In this document: positions 46,794 to 57,016 of the stretch, one piece after another | Position numbering within the stretch: position 1 is the stretch's first letter | Layout: the number at the start of each line of letters is the position of its first letter | Assembly: GCF_009664835.1 (NCBI RefSeq) | Contig: NZ_CP045929.1 | Location: forward strand, 3,658,001 to 3,722,000 | Source of the DNA: Allosaccharopolyspora coralli | GTDB taxonomy: Bacteria; Actinomycetota; Actinomycetes; Mycobacteriales; Pseudonocardiaceae | Direction: 5' to 3' | DNA: 64,000 bases | The notes under the pieces: model-generated | Seen by the model: the letters and a program-made list of their open reading frames with translations, nothing else | Told to the model about the DNA's origin: nothing | The model's database searches: none | Position numbers and translations under genes: made by a program

Positions 46794-47323
46794 TCTTCGA
46801 GCAGTCCTTCTGGTGGGTCGACGACGACCCGGCCGGCCGCGAGGTCGACCTCGGGAACGATCTCCGACACGAACGGCACGAGCCGTTCCGCACCTGCGAG
46901 ATCGCGCACCGACAACAGCTCACCGGCCGGAGTGTGCAGGACTTCCTCGACCTCGCCCACGTCCGAGCCCGACGTCAGCACGACCCGGAGCCCGACGAGT
47001 TGATGATCGTGGAACTCTTCCGGGTCTTCGAGGTCCTCGAGCTCGTCGGACGAGACCGTCAGCAGAGCACCACGCAGTTCCTCGGCGGCCTCGCGGCCCT
47101 CGACCTCCTCCGCGAACACCAGCAGCCGCCCGGCGTGCGGCCGGACGGCTGCCAGGACGAGCCTGCCGCGGTCGTGACCGCGGCGCTGCACGCCCAAGAC
47201 CGCGCCCGGGACGAACCGCTGCTCCGGACTGTCGGTACGGACCTCGACCACCAGCTCGCCGCGCACACCGTGCGACTTGACGATGCGGCCGACAACCAGC
47301 GTTGACGCTTCCCGGTTGGTCAT
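46787..47323 (-). CDS. rimM: 16S rRNA processing protein RimM
   Basis: A 178-residue ribosome assembly factor for the 30S head. N-terminal [19 protein letters not shown], followed by the PRC-barrel domain ([29 protein letters not shown]). It sits 9 bp from the KH-domain gene in the conserved rpsP-khpA-rimM-trmD order. Confidence 0.96.
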   Translation of the reverse strand: MTNREASTLVVGRIVKSHGVRGELVVEVRTDSPEQRFVPGAVLGVQRRGHDRGRLVLAAVRPHAGRLLVFAEEVEGREAAEELRGALLTVSSDELEDLEDPEEFHDHQLVGLRVVLTSGSDVGEVEEVLHTPAGELLSVRDLAGAERLVPFVSEIVPEVDLAAGRVVVDPPEGLLEDL

Positions 47324-47332
47324 GGGCGCAGG

Positions 47333-47572
47333 TCAGCGGTCGGTGTCGACCACGTCCACCCGGATCCCGCGCCCCCCGATACCGGACATCACGTTCCGCA
47401 GCGCAGTCGCCGTACGACCGCCGCGACCGATGACCTTGCCGAGATCGTCGGGATGCACGTGCACCTCGAGGGTGCGCCCGCGCCGGGTAGTGATGAGCTG
47501 CACGCGGACATCGTCGGGGTTGTCGACGATGCCGCGCACGAGATGCTCGAGCGAGTCCGCGACGACCGTCAC
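47333..47572 (-). CDS. khpA: KH-domain RNA-binding protein KhpA
   Basis: A 79-residue single KH domain with the [15 protein letters not shown] motif (GxxG loop). It forms a dimer with Jag/KhpB in other bacteria. Its ATG overlaps the rpsP stop in ATGA, so the two are coupled. Confidence 0.94.
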   Translation of the reverse strand: MTVVADSLEHLVRGIVDNPDDVRVQLITTRRGRTLEVHVHPDDLGKVIGRGGRTATALRNVMSGIGGRGIRVDVVDTDR

Positions 47573-48051
47573 GCCTCGGCGTCCTCGGACTTCTCCGCCG
47601 TGTCGGCGCCCTTGTCCTCGGCGGCCTTGTCGTCACTGTCGGCCTCGGCCTTGTCGGCCTTCTTGCCGCCCTTCTTCTTCGGCGTGGTCGCCTCGGTGGT
47701 CGGCTCCTCGCCCGCGGCAGCCAGAGCGGCCTCGAACAGCTCCTGCTTGGACGGCTTGGCTTCGGGGGTCTTCAGCTTGCCCTCGGCGCCGGGCAGGTTC
47801 TTGTACTTCTGCCAGTCGCCGGTAGCCCTGAGGATGCCCGCCACCGGCTCGGTCGGCTGCGCGCCGACACTCAGCCAGTACTGCACTCGCTCCGAGTCGA
47901 CCTCGATGTGACTCGGCTGCTGCTTGGGGTGGTACTGCCCCACGGTCTCGATGACGCGCCCGTTCCGGCGGGTCCGGGCGTCGGCGACGACGATGCGGTA
48001 GTGCGGCGCACGAATCTTACCGATTCGCGCCAGCTTGATCTTGACAGCCAC
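47569..48051 (-). CDS. rpsP: 30S ribosomal protein S16 with acidic C-terminal extension
   Basis: 160 residues. The first 85 are S16 ([37 protein letters not shown]). The rest is an actinobacterial extension rich in Lys, Ala, Glu and Asp, ending in alternating acidic residues. First gene of the rpsP-khpA-rimM-trmD unit. Two TCTGGCACAAT elements lie about 135 and 160 bp upstream. Confidence 0.97.
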   Translation of the reverse strand: MAVKIKLARIGKIRAPHYRIVVADARTRRNGRVIETVGQYHPKQQPSHIEVDSERVQYWLSVGAQPTEPVAGILRATGDWQKYKNLPGAEGKLKTPEAKPSKQELFEAALAAAGEEPTTEATTPKKKGGKKADKAEADSDDKAAEDKGADTAEKSEDAEA

Positions 48052-48185
48052 GGGTGGAGGTGCTCCTCAGACTCTCGTTCGTGCTTCGGGTGAGCCCACC
48101 CGGCGGTGTGGGGCAACGCGCCGGTGAACTCGGACGTCAGGGTCGCGCGGCGGTGAGAGGGACCGCTCGCAGCGAACAGTTCATC

Positions 48186-48221
48186 ATTGTGCCAGACGGC
48201 ACGGCAGTCGATTGTGCCAGA
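48186..48221 (-). promoter_or_regulatory. Tandem promoter-like elements upstream of rpsP
   Basis: On the minus strand TCTGGCACAAT occurs at 48221-48211 and 48196-48186, 25 bp apart. CACAAT resembles a -10 box. The nearer copy is at the same distance from rpsP as the 45597-45607 element is from rplS. Confidence 0.5.
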
Positions 48222-48248
48222 GCCCGCCGCGCACGACCGCACCTGGGT

Positions 48249-49016
48249 TCACCCGGCGGGAAGCAGCCCGAGGGAGAGCAGCAACAGCCCCAACGCGGGC
48301 AGAAAGTTGTTCACCTGGTGCGCGATCACCGCGGCGGTGAGCCGCCCGGTAATCAGTCTCGCCACGCCGATCGGAATCGCGATGACCAGTAACAACACGG
48401 TTCTCTCGGGCTCGAAGTGGCCGATGGCGAACGCGGCGGTGCTGAGCACGAACACGGTGAACCTGCTCCACCGAAGCCGCTCCATGGCCCCCCACAGCAA
48501 CCCGCGGTACATCAGCTCCTCGCAGACGGGTGCCACCAGCCACACGTGGAAGAACAGCAGCACCGCGAGCGCCGGCGGAATGTTCACGCCCGCGAGCAGG
48601 CTGCCGACCGCCGAGTTCGCGTCCTCCCCGACCCACCGGGTCCACAGGGCGGTGGCGAACACGGTGACGAACAACCCCGCACCCCCGACGAGCAGCCCGG
48701 TCCGGATGTCGGAGCGCTGCCAGCGCAGCCCGAAATCGGCCACCGGACCCTGGCCACGGACCAACGTGATCACGACCGCGGTGATCCCGGCGAGCAGCGT
48801 GGGAAGGATCAGAACGAGCGCCAACGCGATCCCCGCCGTGCTGCCTGCGCCACCGATGTCGCCGAACGACGCGGCCAGTACGACCGAGGCGCCGAGGAAA
48901 ACCGCCTCCGCGAGGAAGAACGCTCCGAACCCCCAGCGGTGGGTTCGGGTCACCGCCGTCGACGAGGCGGGCACACCGTCCTGCTCGACCGGCTCGGAGA
49001 AGTGCGGTGCGTTCAC
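48249..49016 (-). CDS. CPBP-family intramembrane glutamic endopeptidase
   Basis: A 255-residue membrane protein of the CAAX-prenyl-protease/bacteriocin-processing (ABI) family. Conserved motifs are CEELMYRG (E-E-x3-R), GHFEPER and HQVNN in three successive helices. The GTG at 49016 was chosen because GGAGG lies 6 bases before it; open frames to 49067 have poorer sites. It stands between rpsP and ffh, outside the usual set of that locus. The target is unknown. Confidence 0.85.
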   Translation of the reverse strand: MNAPHFSEPVEQDGVPASSTAVTRTHRWGFGAFFLAEAVFLGASVVLAASFGDIGGAGSTAGIALALVLILPTLLAGITAVVITLVRGQGPVADFGLRWQRSDIRTGLLVGGAGLFVTVFATALWTRWVGEDANSAVGSLLAGVNIPPALAVLLFFHVWLVAPVCEELMYRGLLWGAMERLRWSRFTVFVLSTAAFAIGHFEPERTVLLLVIAIPIGVARLITGRLTAAVIAHQVNNFLPALGLLLLSLGLLPAG

Positions 49017-49164
49017 AGGCGCCTCCGTGGGCCGGGCGGGAACGTTCAGCGGCACGTCACCGCCCAACGGGTCGCCAGGTTACCCGCGCGATCGTCTCCG
49101 CGTGGCTGATCGGCAACGTGAGGACCGAACGGGTCAGGCCACCACCGCGCCAGACCCGACGGCA

Positions 49165-50244
49165 TCACGCCACGACGCTGCCCCGGAGCACGATCCGCCG
49201 TGGGTGCCGCAACGCGGCGAGGTCCTTGCGCGGATCCTCGTCGTAGCAGACGACGTCCGCGACCGCGCCGTGTGCGAGCGCGGAGTAGCCCAGCCACTCC
49301 CGGGCCGACCAACTCGCCGCGCCCAGCGCCTGCTCGGCGGACATGCCCACGCGGTGCAGCGCGGCGACTTCACGGACGAGAGAGCCGTGCTCGATACCGC
49401 CTCCGGCGTCGGTGCCCGCGTACACCCGCACACCGGCCTCGACGGCCTTCGCGACCGTCGCGTCGCCGCGCTCGTACAGATCCGTCATGTGTGCGGCATA
49501 GTCCGGATACTTCGACGCCGAAGCCGCGAACGAGGGAAAGTTCTCGATATTGATCAGAGTCGGGACGAGCGCGGTCCCCTGCCGCGCCATCTGCTCCACG
49601 GTCTCGTCGGTGAGCCCGGTTCCGTGCTCGATGCAGTCGATCCCGGCGTCGAGCAGCCCGGGGATCGCGTTCTCGGCGAAGACGTGCGCGGTGACCCGCG
49701 CACCGTGCTCGTGTGCCGTCGCGATCGCCCGGCGCAGCACGTCGTCACTCCACAGCGGAGCGAGATCGCCCACGGACCGGTCGATCCAGTCGCCGACCAG
49801 CTTCACCCACCCGTCACCGTAGGCAGCCTGCTCGGCGACCTTGGCGGGCAGGTCGTTCTCGTCCTCGACGTCGTCGGCCAGGTACGGGATGTAGCGCTTC
49901 GGGCGCGCGAGGTGCCTGCCCGCACGAACGATCCGCGGCAGGTCGGCGCGCTCCTGCAACGGCCGCGTGTCGATCGGCGCGCCGCAGTCCCGGACGAGCA
50001 GCGTGCCCGCGTCCCGGTCGGTCTCGGCCTGCGCGACGGCCTCCGCGAGCTCGACCGGGCCCTTCGGGCCGATCCCGACATGGCAATGTGCGTCGACGAG
50101 ACCGGGCACCAGATACCCGCCCTCGAAGACGGTGGTGGCATCCGGAACGGGGTCCAGGCTGATCACACCGTTGTGTACCCAGAGGTCGCGATGCTCACCG
50201 TCCGGCAGCGTGACGCCGCTGAGGTGCGCCGGTGTCGAGCTCAT
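49165..50244 (-). CDS. Metal-dependent amidohydrolase family protein
   Basis: A 359-residue amidohydrolase with DAHCHVGIG (H-x-H metal ligands, about 52-54), WVKLVGDWI (probable carbamylated-lysine strand), TAHVFAENAIPG, IEHGTGL and GTDAGGG (Asp ligand). Related to imidazolonepropionase- and prolidase-type enzymes of this superfamily; the substrate is not evident. It follows ffh by 9 bp, so it is probably co-transcribed, as in mycobacteria. Confidence 0.9.
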   Translation of the reverse strand: MSSTPAHLSGVTLPDGEHRDLWVHNGVISLDPVPDATTVFEGGYLVPGLVDAHCHVGIGPKGPVELAEAVAQAETDRDAGTLLVRDCGAPIDTRPLQERADLPRIVRAGRHLARPKRYIPYLADDVEDENDLPAKVAEQAAYGDGWVKLVGDWIDRSVGDLAPLWSDDVLRRAIATAHEHGARVTAHVFAENAIPGLLDAGIDCIEHGTGLTDETVEQMARQGTALVPTLINIENFPSFAASASKYPDYAAHMTDLYERGDATVAKAVEAGVRVYAGTDAGGGIEHGSLVREVAALHRVGMSAEQALGAASWSAREWLGYSALAHGAVADVVCYDEDPRKDLAALRHPRRIVLRGSVVA

Positions 50245-50253
50245 CGCGCCCGC

Positions 50254-51828
50254 TCACTTCTTTTTCTTCTTGTTCCCGCCGAAGTCCAGTTTCGACGGGT
50301 CGAACCCGGACGGCAGGTCGTTGAGACCGCCCTGCAGCTGTGACAGATCCGGCTGGCCGGCACCGCCACCACCGCCCCCACCGACACCGCCGGGGGGCAG
50401 GCCGGGAAGGCCACCGGGCATTCCGCCCTTCATGCCCTTCGGCGGCGTCGGGCCCTTGTTCTTGCCCTTCTTGCCCTTCTTCCCCTTCTTGCCCTTACGG
50501 GTGCCGCCACCGCCGCCGAAACCGCCGAACTGCCCGGCCATCTGCTGCATCATCTTCCGGGCCTCGAAGAACCGGTTCACCAGATCGTTGATGTCACTGA
50601 TCTTGACACCGGAACCGTTGGCGATGCGCTGGCGACGCGACGCGTTGATGATCTTGGGGTCGTCGCGCTCGGCGGGGGTCATGCCCCGGATGATCGCCTG
50701 GACCCGGTCGAGGTGCGTCTCGTCGAAGTTCGCGAGCTGATCCTTCATCTGGCCCGCACCCGGCAACATCCCGAGCAGGTTCTGCAGCGGGCCCATCCGG
50801 CGCACCGCGAGCATCTGCTCCAGGAAGTCCTCCAGCGTGAGCTGCCCCTGCCCCAGTTTCGCGGCGGCCTGCTCGGCCTGCTCCTGGTCGAAGGCCTGCT
50901 CGGCCTGCTCGATGAGCGTGAGCATGTCGCCCATGCCGAGGATCCGGCTGGCCATGCGGTCCGGGTGGAAGACGTCGAAGTCCTCCACCTTCTCGCCGTT
51001 CGAGGCGAACAGGATCGGCTGCCCGGTGACCTCCCGGACCGACAGCGCCGCACCACCCCGCGCGTCGCCGTCGAGCTTGGTGAGCACCACACCGGAGAAG
51101 CCGACACCGTCGCGGAACGCCTCGGCGGTGCTCACCGCGTCCTGACCGATCATGGCGTCGACGACGAAGAGGGTCTCGTCGGGCGTGACCGCGTCCCGGA
51201 TGTCGGCGGCCTGCTTCATCATCTCCTCGTCCACACCGAGCCGGCCCGCGGTGTCGACGAGGACGATGTCGTGCTGGGCGCGGCGGGCTTCCTCGATGCT
51301 GCGGCGTGCCACGTCCACCGGGTCGCCGACACCGTTGCCCGGCTCCGGCGCGTAGACCGGAACGCTGGCGCGTTCGCCGACGACCTGCAGCTGGGTGACC
51401 GCGTTCGGGCGTTGGAGGTCGCAGGCGACCAGCATCGGGGTGTGGCCCTGCTGGGCGAACCAGCGGGCGAGCTTGCCCGCCAGCGTCGTCTTACCGGAGC
51501 CCTGCAGCCCGGCGAGCAGGATCACCGTCGGCGGATTCTTGGCGTACTCCAGCCGGCGTGTCTCGCCACCGAGGATGTTGACGAGCTCCTCGTTGACGAT
51601 CTTGATGACCTGCTGGGCCGGGTTGAGCGCCTGCGAGACCTCGGCGCCCTTGGCGCGTTCCTTGACCCCGGAGATGAAGCTGCGCACCACGGGCAGCGCG
51701 ACGTCGGCCTCGAGCAGGGCGATGCGGATCTCCCGCGCGGTGGCGTCGATGTCGGCGTCGGACAGCTTGCCCTTGCCGCGCAGGTTCTTCAGGACCGATG
51801 TGAGCCGGTCGGAGAGGGTGTCGAACAC
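50254..51828 (-). CDS. ffh: Signal recognition particle protein Ffh
   Basis: GTPase of the signal recognition particle. 524 residues: N domain, G domain with GLQGSGKTT (P-loop), DTAGRL and TKLDGDARGG, then the Met-rich M domain. After residue of about 430 comes an unusual tail: three K-G-K-K repeats (RKGKKGKKGKKGKNKG) followed by long glycine/proline runs and a KKKKK end. FtsY (61551-63122) is its receptor. Confidence 0.97.
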   Translation of the reverse strand: MFDTLSDRLTSVLKNLRGKGKLSDADIDATAREIRIALLEADVALPVVRSFISGVKERAKGAEVSQALNPAQQVIKIVNEELVNILGGETRRLEYAKNPPTVILLAGLQGSGKTTLAGKLARWFAQQGHTPMLVACDLQRPNAVTQLQVVGERASVPVYAPEPGNGVGDPVDVARRSIEEARRAQHDIVLVDTAGRLGVDEEMMKQAADIRDAVTPDETLFVVDAMIGQDAVSTAEAFRDGVGFSGVVLTKLDGDARGGAALSVREVTGQPILFASNGEKVEDFDVFHPDRMASRILGMGDMLTLIEQAEQAFDQEQAEQAAAKLGQGQLTLEDFLEQMLAVRRMGPLQNLLGMLPGAGQMKDQLANFDETHLDRVQAIIRGMTPAERDDPKIINASRRQRIANGSGVKISDINDLVNRFFEARKMMQQMAGQFGGFGGGGGTRKGKKGKKGKKGKNKGPTPPKGMKGGMPGGLPGLPPGGVGGGGGGGAGQPDLSQLQGGLNDLPSGFDPSKLDFGGNKKKKK

Positions 51829-52007
51829 GGGTTCTCGGGCTCCAGAGTCGTCGGAGTGGCTGGGTACCCCACCGCGTCGGGCGGATGCGAGGCCTCAGTG
51901 GCTCACCAGTATCCCGTGGCCACCGTGCCGGTCGCGAACACCTCCGGTGTTCCGGTACCCCCTGCGAGGGTAACCGCCGCGCCGTTCACCCCGGCGCGGG
52001 TGCGGAT

Positions 52008-52067
52008 GGGTGGCAAATTCGCGCGAATTTGCCACCCCGCGATCCACAGGGTGCGGAGTTGTCCACA
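52008..52067. repeat. Intergenic palindrome plus DnaA-box-like tail, copy 2
   Basis: A perfect 30-nt palindrome (52008-52037) identical in its 28 central bases to the one at 13421-13448, followed by an identical 22-nt segment (52043-52064 versus 13455-13476) and TTGTCCACA at 52059-52067. It lies between ffh and the helicase gene. Confidence 0.8.
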
Positions 52068-52095
52068 GGGGGTTCGTCGAGAGGCTGGGTCGGAG

Positions 52096-53808
52096 TCAGT
52101 CGCGGCGGCGTTGCCCGGCGACCGGGCGAGCACCCTTGTTGCGGAACGAACGGCCCCCGTCGCGCTTGGGACCACGCGAGCCGCGCCCGCCACCACGGCT
52201 GACCTCGCCGTCGGACTGGGTGATCCGCAACCCGCGACCGGCCACCTGCGTCTTGCGCAACTTGCGCAGCAGGTCCTCGGGCATGTCCGCGGGCAACTCG
52301 ACGAGCGTGTGCTCGGCCCGGATGTCGATGTTGCCGATGTTGCGACTGGCCAGCCCGCCTTCGTTGACGAGTGCGCCGACCAGCGCGCTGGGGGTCACCC
52401 GATTCCGGCGGCCGACCTCGACGCGGAACACGCTACGGCGGCCGCTGGCGGACTCGAAGGCCGCGACGTCGTCACGCTGCTTGCGCTTGTCGGCGGCCGG
52501 CTCCGGCTCCAGCAGCAGCGGCCGGTCTCCCTGAGCCATCCGGGCCAGCGCGGCTGCGATCTCCAGTGCGGGCACGTCGTGGGACTGCTCGTAGTCGCGG
52601 ACCAGGTCCTGGAAGGTCTCGAGGCCACCCGCGCTCAGCGTCTCGGTGATCGTCTGCGCGAACTTCTGCAGCCGCTGGTCGTTGACCGCCTCGATCGTCG
52701 GCAACTCCATCTGTGCGATGGACTGACGGGTGGCCTTCTCGATGGAGCGCAGCATGTGCCGCTCACGCGGCGAGACGAACAGGATCGCCTCACCACTGCG
52801 TCCCGCGCGGCCGGTGCGGCCGATGCGGTGCACGTAGGACTCGCTGTCGTGCGGGATGTCGTAGTTGAGCACGTGCGAGATGCGTTCCACGTCGAGCCCC
52901 CGCGCCGCCACGTCGGTCGCGACGAGGATGTCGAGCCTTCCTTCACGCAGGTGCCCGATCGTCCGCTCCCGCTGTGCCTGCGCGATGTCGCCGTTGATGG
53001 CGGCGGCACTGAACCCGCGGGCCTGGAGCTTCTCGGCGATCTCCTCGGTGGCCTGCTTGGTCCGCACGAACACGATCATCGCGTCGAACGGTTCGACCTC
53101 GAGGATGCGGGTGATCGCGTCCAGCTTGTTCGGTCCGCGGACAGGGATGTGGCGCTGGTTGATGTTGGTGGCGGTGCTGGTCTTCGTCTTGACCGAGATC
53201 TCCACCGGTTCCCGCAGGTAGGACTGGCTGATCTTGCGGATCGCCGGCGGCATGGTGGCCGAGAACAGCGCGACCTGCCGCTGGTCGGGAACGGACTGCA
53301 GGATGCGCTCGACGTCGTCGATGAACCCCATCCGCAGCATCTCGTCGGCTTCGTCGAGCACCAGCATCCGCAGTTCGGACAGGTCCAGCGACCCCTTATC
53401 CAGGTGGTCGATGAGCCGGCCGGGGGTGCCGACGACGACCTGCACACCGCGTTTGAGACCGGCCAACTGCGGCCCGTAGCTCTGGCCGCCGTAGATCGGC
53501 AGCACGTGGAAACCCGGCAGGTGCGCGGCGTACTTCTGGAACGCCTCGGCGACCTGGATCGCCAGTTCACGGGTCGGGGCCAGCACCAGAGCCTGCGGCT
53601 TCTTCGCCGACATGTCGAGGTGGGACAGGATCGGCAAGGCGAACGCGGCAGTCTTGCCGGTGCCCGTCTGCGCGAGCCCCATGACGTCCCGGCCCTCCAT
53701 CAACGGCGGGATCGTCTGCTCCTGGATGGGCGAGGGCGTTTCGTAGCCGATCTCGGTGATGGAGCTCAGGACACGGTCGTCGAGCGCGAGTTCGTGGAAC
53801 GTGGGCAT
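52096..53808 (-). CDS. DEAD-box ATP-dependent RNA helicase (DeaD/CsdA type)
   Basis: 570 residues. Q-motif, I AQTGTGKTAAF, Ia PTRELA, Ib TPGRLIDH, II LDEADEML, III SAT, V ARGLDVERI and VI HRIGRTGRAG are all visible. The C-terminus has a DbpA-type RNA-binding domain (SVFRVEVGRRNRV... ending RGLRI) and an Arg/Gly-rich tail (RGGGRGSRGPKRDGGRSFR). Probably ribosome assembly or cold response. The 261 bp upstream (53809-54069) contain no gene and may be a long leader. Confidence 0.95.
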   Translation of the reverse strand: MPTFHELALDDRVLSSITEIGYETPSPIQEQTIPPLMEGRDVMGLAQTGTGKTAAFALPILSHLDMSAKKPQALVLAPTRELAIQVAEAFQKYAAHLPGFHVLPIYGGQSYGPQLAGLKRGVQVVVGTPGRLIDHLDKGSLDLSELRMLVLDEADEMLRMGFIDDVERILQSVPDQRQVALFSATMPPAIRKISQSYLREPVEISVKTKTSTATNINQRHIPVRGPNKLDAITRILEVEPFDAMIVFVRTKQATEEIAEKLQARGFSAAAINGDIAQAQRERTIGHLREGRLDILVATDVAARGLDVERISHVLNYDIPHDSESYVHRIGRTGRAGRSGEAILFVSPRERHMLRSIEKATRQSIAQMELPTIEAVNDQRLQKFAQTITETLSAGGLETFQDLVRDYEQSHDVPALEIAAALARMAQGDRPLLLEPEPAADKRKQRDDVAAFESASGRRSVFRVEVGRRNRVTPSALVGALVNEGGLASRNIGNIDIRAEHTLVELPADMPEDLLRKLRKTQVAGRGLRITQSDGEVSRGGGRGSRGPKRDGGRSFRNKGARPVAGQRRRD

Positions 53809-54069
53809 GGTGAGTGCGTCGTCTCCTCATCGGTCCGCGAGAGGCTGAAGATGCGCGGCCGGTCCTGTCCGCGACGCTCTCCGGCACGTCCTCGACGGCC
53901 GACGTCGTCCCGCCGATGGGGCATCGGCGCGGGAGTGGGCGGTTCAGGTCCTTCTCACGCGGCGGAGGATCCACCGCGTGCGCATTCGAACCGCGCACAT
54001 CTGCAACGCACATTCATTTCCGATGGTGCAGGGCTTCCCACAGAACCCCTGCCGGCACAGCGTTGCCTG

Positions 54070-54789
54070 TCACTCGCAGCTCGATGACTCAGCCGATGCA
54101 CCGGAGTCTTCCCGGTGCACGCTGGTGTTCACTTTAACGGTTCCCACGGCACGGGCGCCTGCCCACCCCGGAGCATCGGGACGTAGGTCACCTCCGGACA
54201 CGTCGAGGGTGAGACCGTGCCGCACGTCGTCCCGGGTGAGGACCCGCACCGCGTGGTAGCCACGGGGGGCGGATCCGCCTTGGAGCAGCGCGTCGAGACG
54301 TCGAACGCGCACCACGTGCCTGCGGAACGCATGGGACCGGATGAGCCTGCCCCGCTCGTACTGCCCGGCCAGCGCGAGCGCGGGTTCCACGTGCAACCAC
54401 ACGAAAACCCGGCGCCGACGCGTGAGAGCGCCGACCAGAACGAACGGAGCGCGCGCGATCCAGCATGTCGACGGGTCGTGCACCACGACCGGCGCGCGCA
54501 CGAGCAGGCATGCACGCACGATCCGCAGCCGGTGAGTGACGTGCACGAAGCATCGGTACCAGCGATACGGGATCCGCTCCGGCAGGAACGCGCTCAGCCG
54601 ACGCCGTACCTGTTCGGAGTCGAGGACCGACACCTCGGTGGTCGTGTGCAGTTTCGTCAGCAGCGTGCTCTTGCCCGCACCGGGCAGACCGGCGAGCACG
54701 ACGAGCGTGCGCCGGTCGATGTGCAGAGTCAGCGGTGAGCATCGGGAGGCCGGGACGTTCTCCGGTGTCGGCCGTTCGGAAAGATCCAC
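54070..54789 (-). CDS. P-loop kinase-like ATP-binding protein
   Basis: A 239-residue protein with Walker A GLPGAGKST (about 34-42), a short lid (YRWYRCF, VHVTHRLRI) and an Asp after VVV (VVVHDPST), resembling zeta-toxin/AAA kinases of the P-loop NTPase class. The C-terminal 90 residues are Arg-rich without a recognised domain. Between the helicase and glnB genes, where actinobacteria often carry glnD. Substrate unknown. Confidence 0.65.
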   Translation of the reverse strand: MDLSERPTPENVPASRCSPLTLHIDRRTLVVLAGLPGAGKSTLLTKLHTTTEVSVLDSEQVRRRLSAFLPERIPYRWYRCFVHVTHRLRIVRACLLVRAPVVVHDPSTCWIARAPFVLVGALTRRRRVFVWLHVEPALALAGQYERGRLIRSHAFRRHVVRVRRLDALLQGGSAPRGYHAVRVLTRDDVRHGLTLDVSGGDLRPDAPGWAGARAVGTVKVNTSVHREDSGASAESSSCE

Positions 54790-54851
54790 TACTGGACCAC
54801 GTTACCGACGCGATCGTGGTGTGGCGCAACGGGATGTGCTCCCTGCGAGCT

Positions 54852-54894
54852 CCGGCCGGGGTGGCTCACCCCCCTTGGGAGTCACCCCGGCCGG
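54852..54894. terminator. Long GC-rich hairpin between glnB and the kinase-like gene
   Basis: CCGGCCGGGGTG (54852-54863) and CACCCCGGCCGG (54883-54894) are perfectly complementary; four more pairs, one G-U, extend the stem to 16 bp with an 11-base loop. There is no T-run. Confidence 0.6.
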
Positions 54895-55124
54895 GACATG
54901 CGCGACGCGTTCGTGACGTTCCCGGACCCTCCCCCGTCCGACCCCCAGTACGGACGGGCCCCTGCCCGGGCTCCCCTCTCCAACGCGTCACGACGGAGTC
55001 TGCCTCTCACGAGCGTCGGACAAGACCGTGAAGCCCCCTGAATCGGCCTGCGTAGTGTTACCCATTCCCGCTGCGGGCCCACCCCTGCTCCATCCGTGTG
55101 ACCTTGTCGGAGGTCCTGCACACA

Positions 55125-55165
55125 CGAACGTGGGCGGCGCCCGGTCGAAGCACCGCCCACGTTCG
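55125..55165 (-). terminator. Terminator after glnB
   Basis: CGAACGTGGGCGG (55125-55137) and CCGCCCACGTTCG (55153-55165) form a perfect 13-bp stem with a 15-base loop, 9 bp past the glnB stop. Confidence 0.8.
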
Positions 55166-55174
55166 CGAGGTCGG

Positions 55175-56841
<1,667 letters not shown>

Positions 56842-56972
56842 GTCGCCTCCCGTGTAGCGATACCGAGTTGGGTGGCATCGTGGGAAAGCGGTGTTTCCGA
56901 TCGTCGATTCGTCCATTTCCCGGCTGTGAAGTCGACGCCGCCGATGTGACGAACGTGTTGCGCGCCGTCGCA

Positions 56973-57016
56973 GCGTGAGCCTTTTTGGTGGCTCTGGCAA
57001 CCAAGAAGACTCACGC
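56973..57016. repeat. 44-nt palindromic terminator-like repeat, copy 2 (diverged)
   Basis: Same 44-nt frame as copies 18224-18267 and 61438-61481: starts GCGTGAGCCTTTTTGGTGG and ends GACTCACGC. The TGA stop of the transporter gene (57011-57013) falls inside its right arm, so the element supplies that stop codon. Confidence 0.85.

Larger units (their letters stand above)
54790..55174. other. 385-bp noncoding gap downstream of glnB
   Basis: Nothing resembling a gene is present, and I find no glnD remnant. It contains three inverted repeats: 54852-54894, a CCGTCC/GGACGG arm pair near 54941-54961, and 55125-55165. It probably serves as the termination region for glnB and the promoter region of the kinase-like gene. 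Confidence 0.7.

Noticed and set aside
54790-55174. Search for a glnD remnant
   Set aside because: No frame shows nucleotidyltransferase or HD motifs; only inverted repeats were found.
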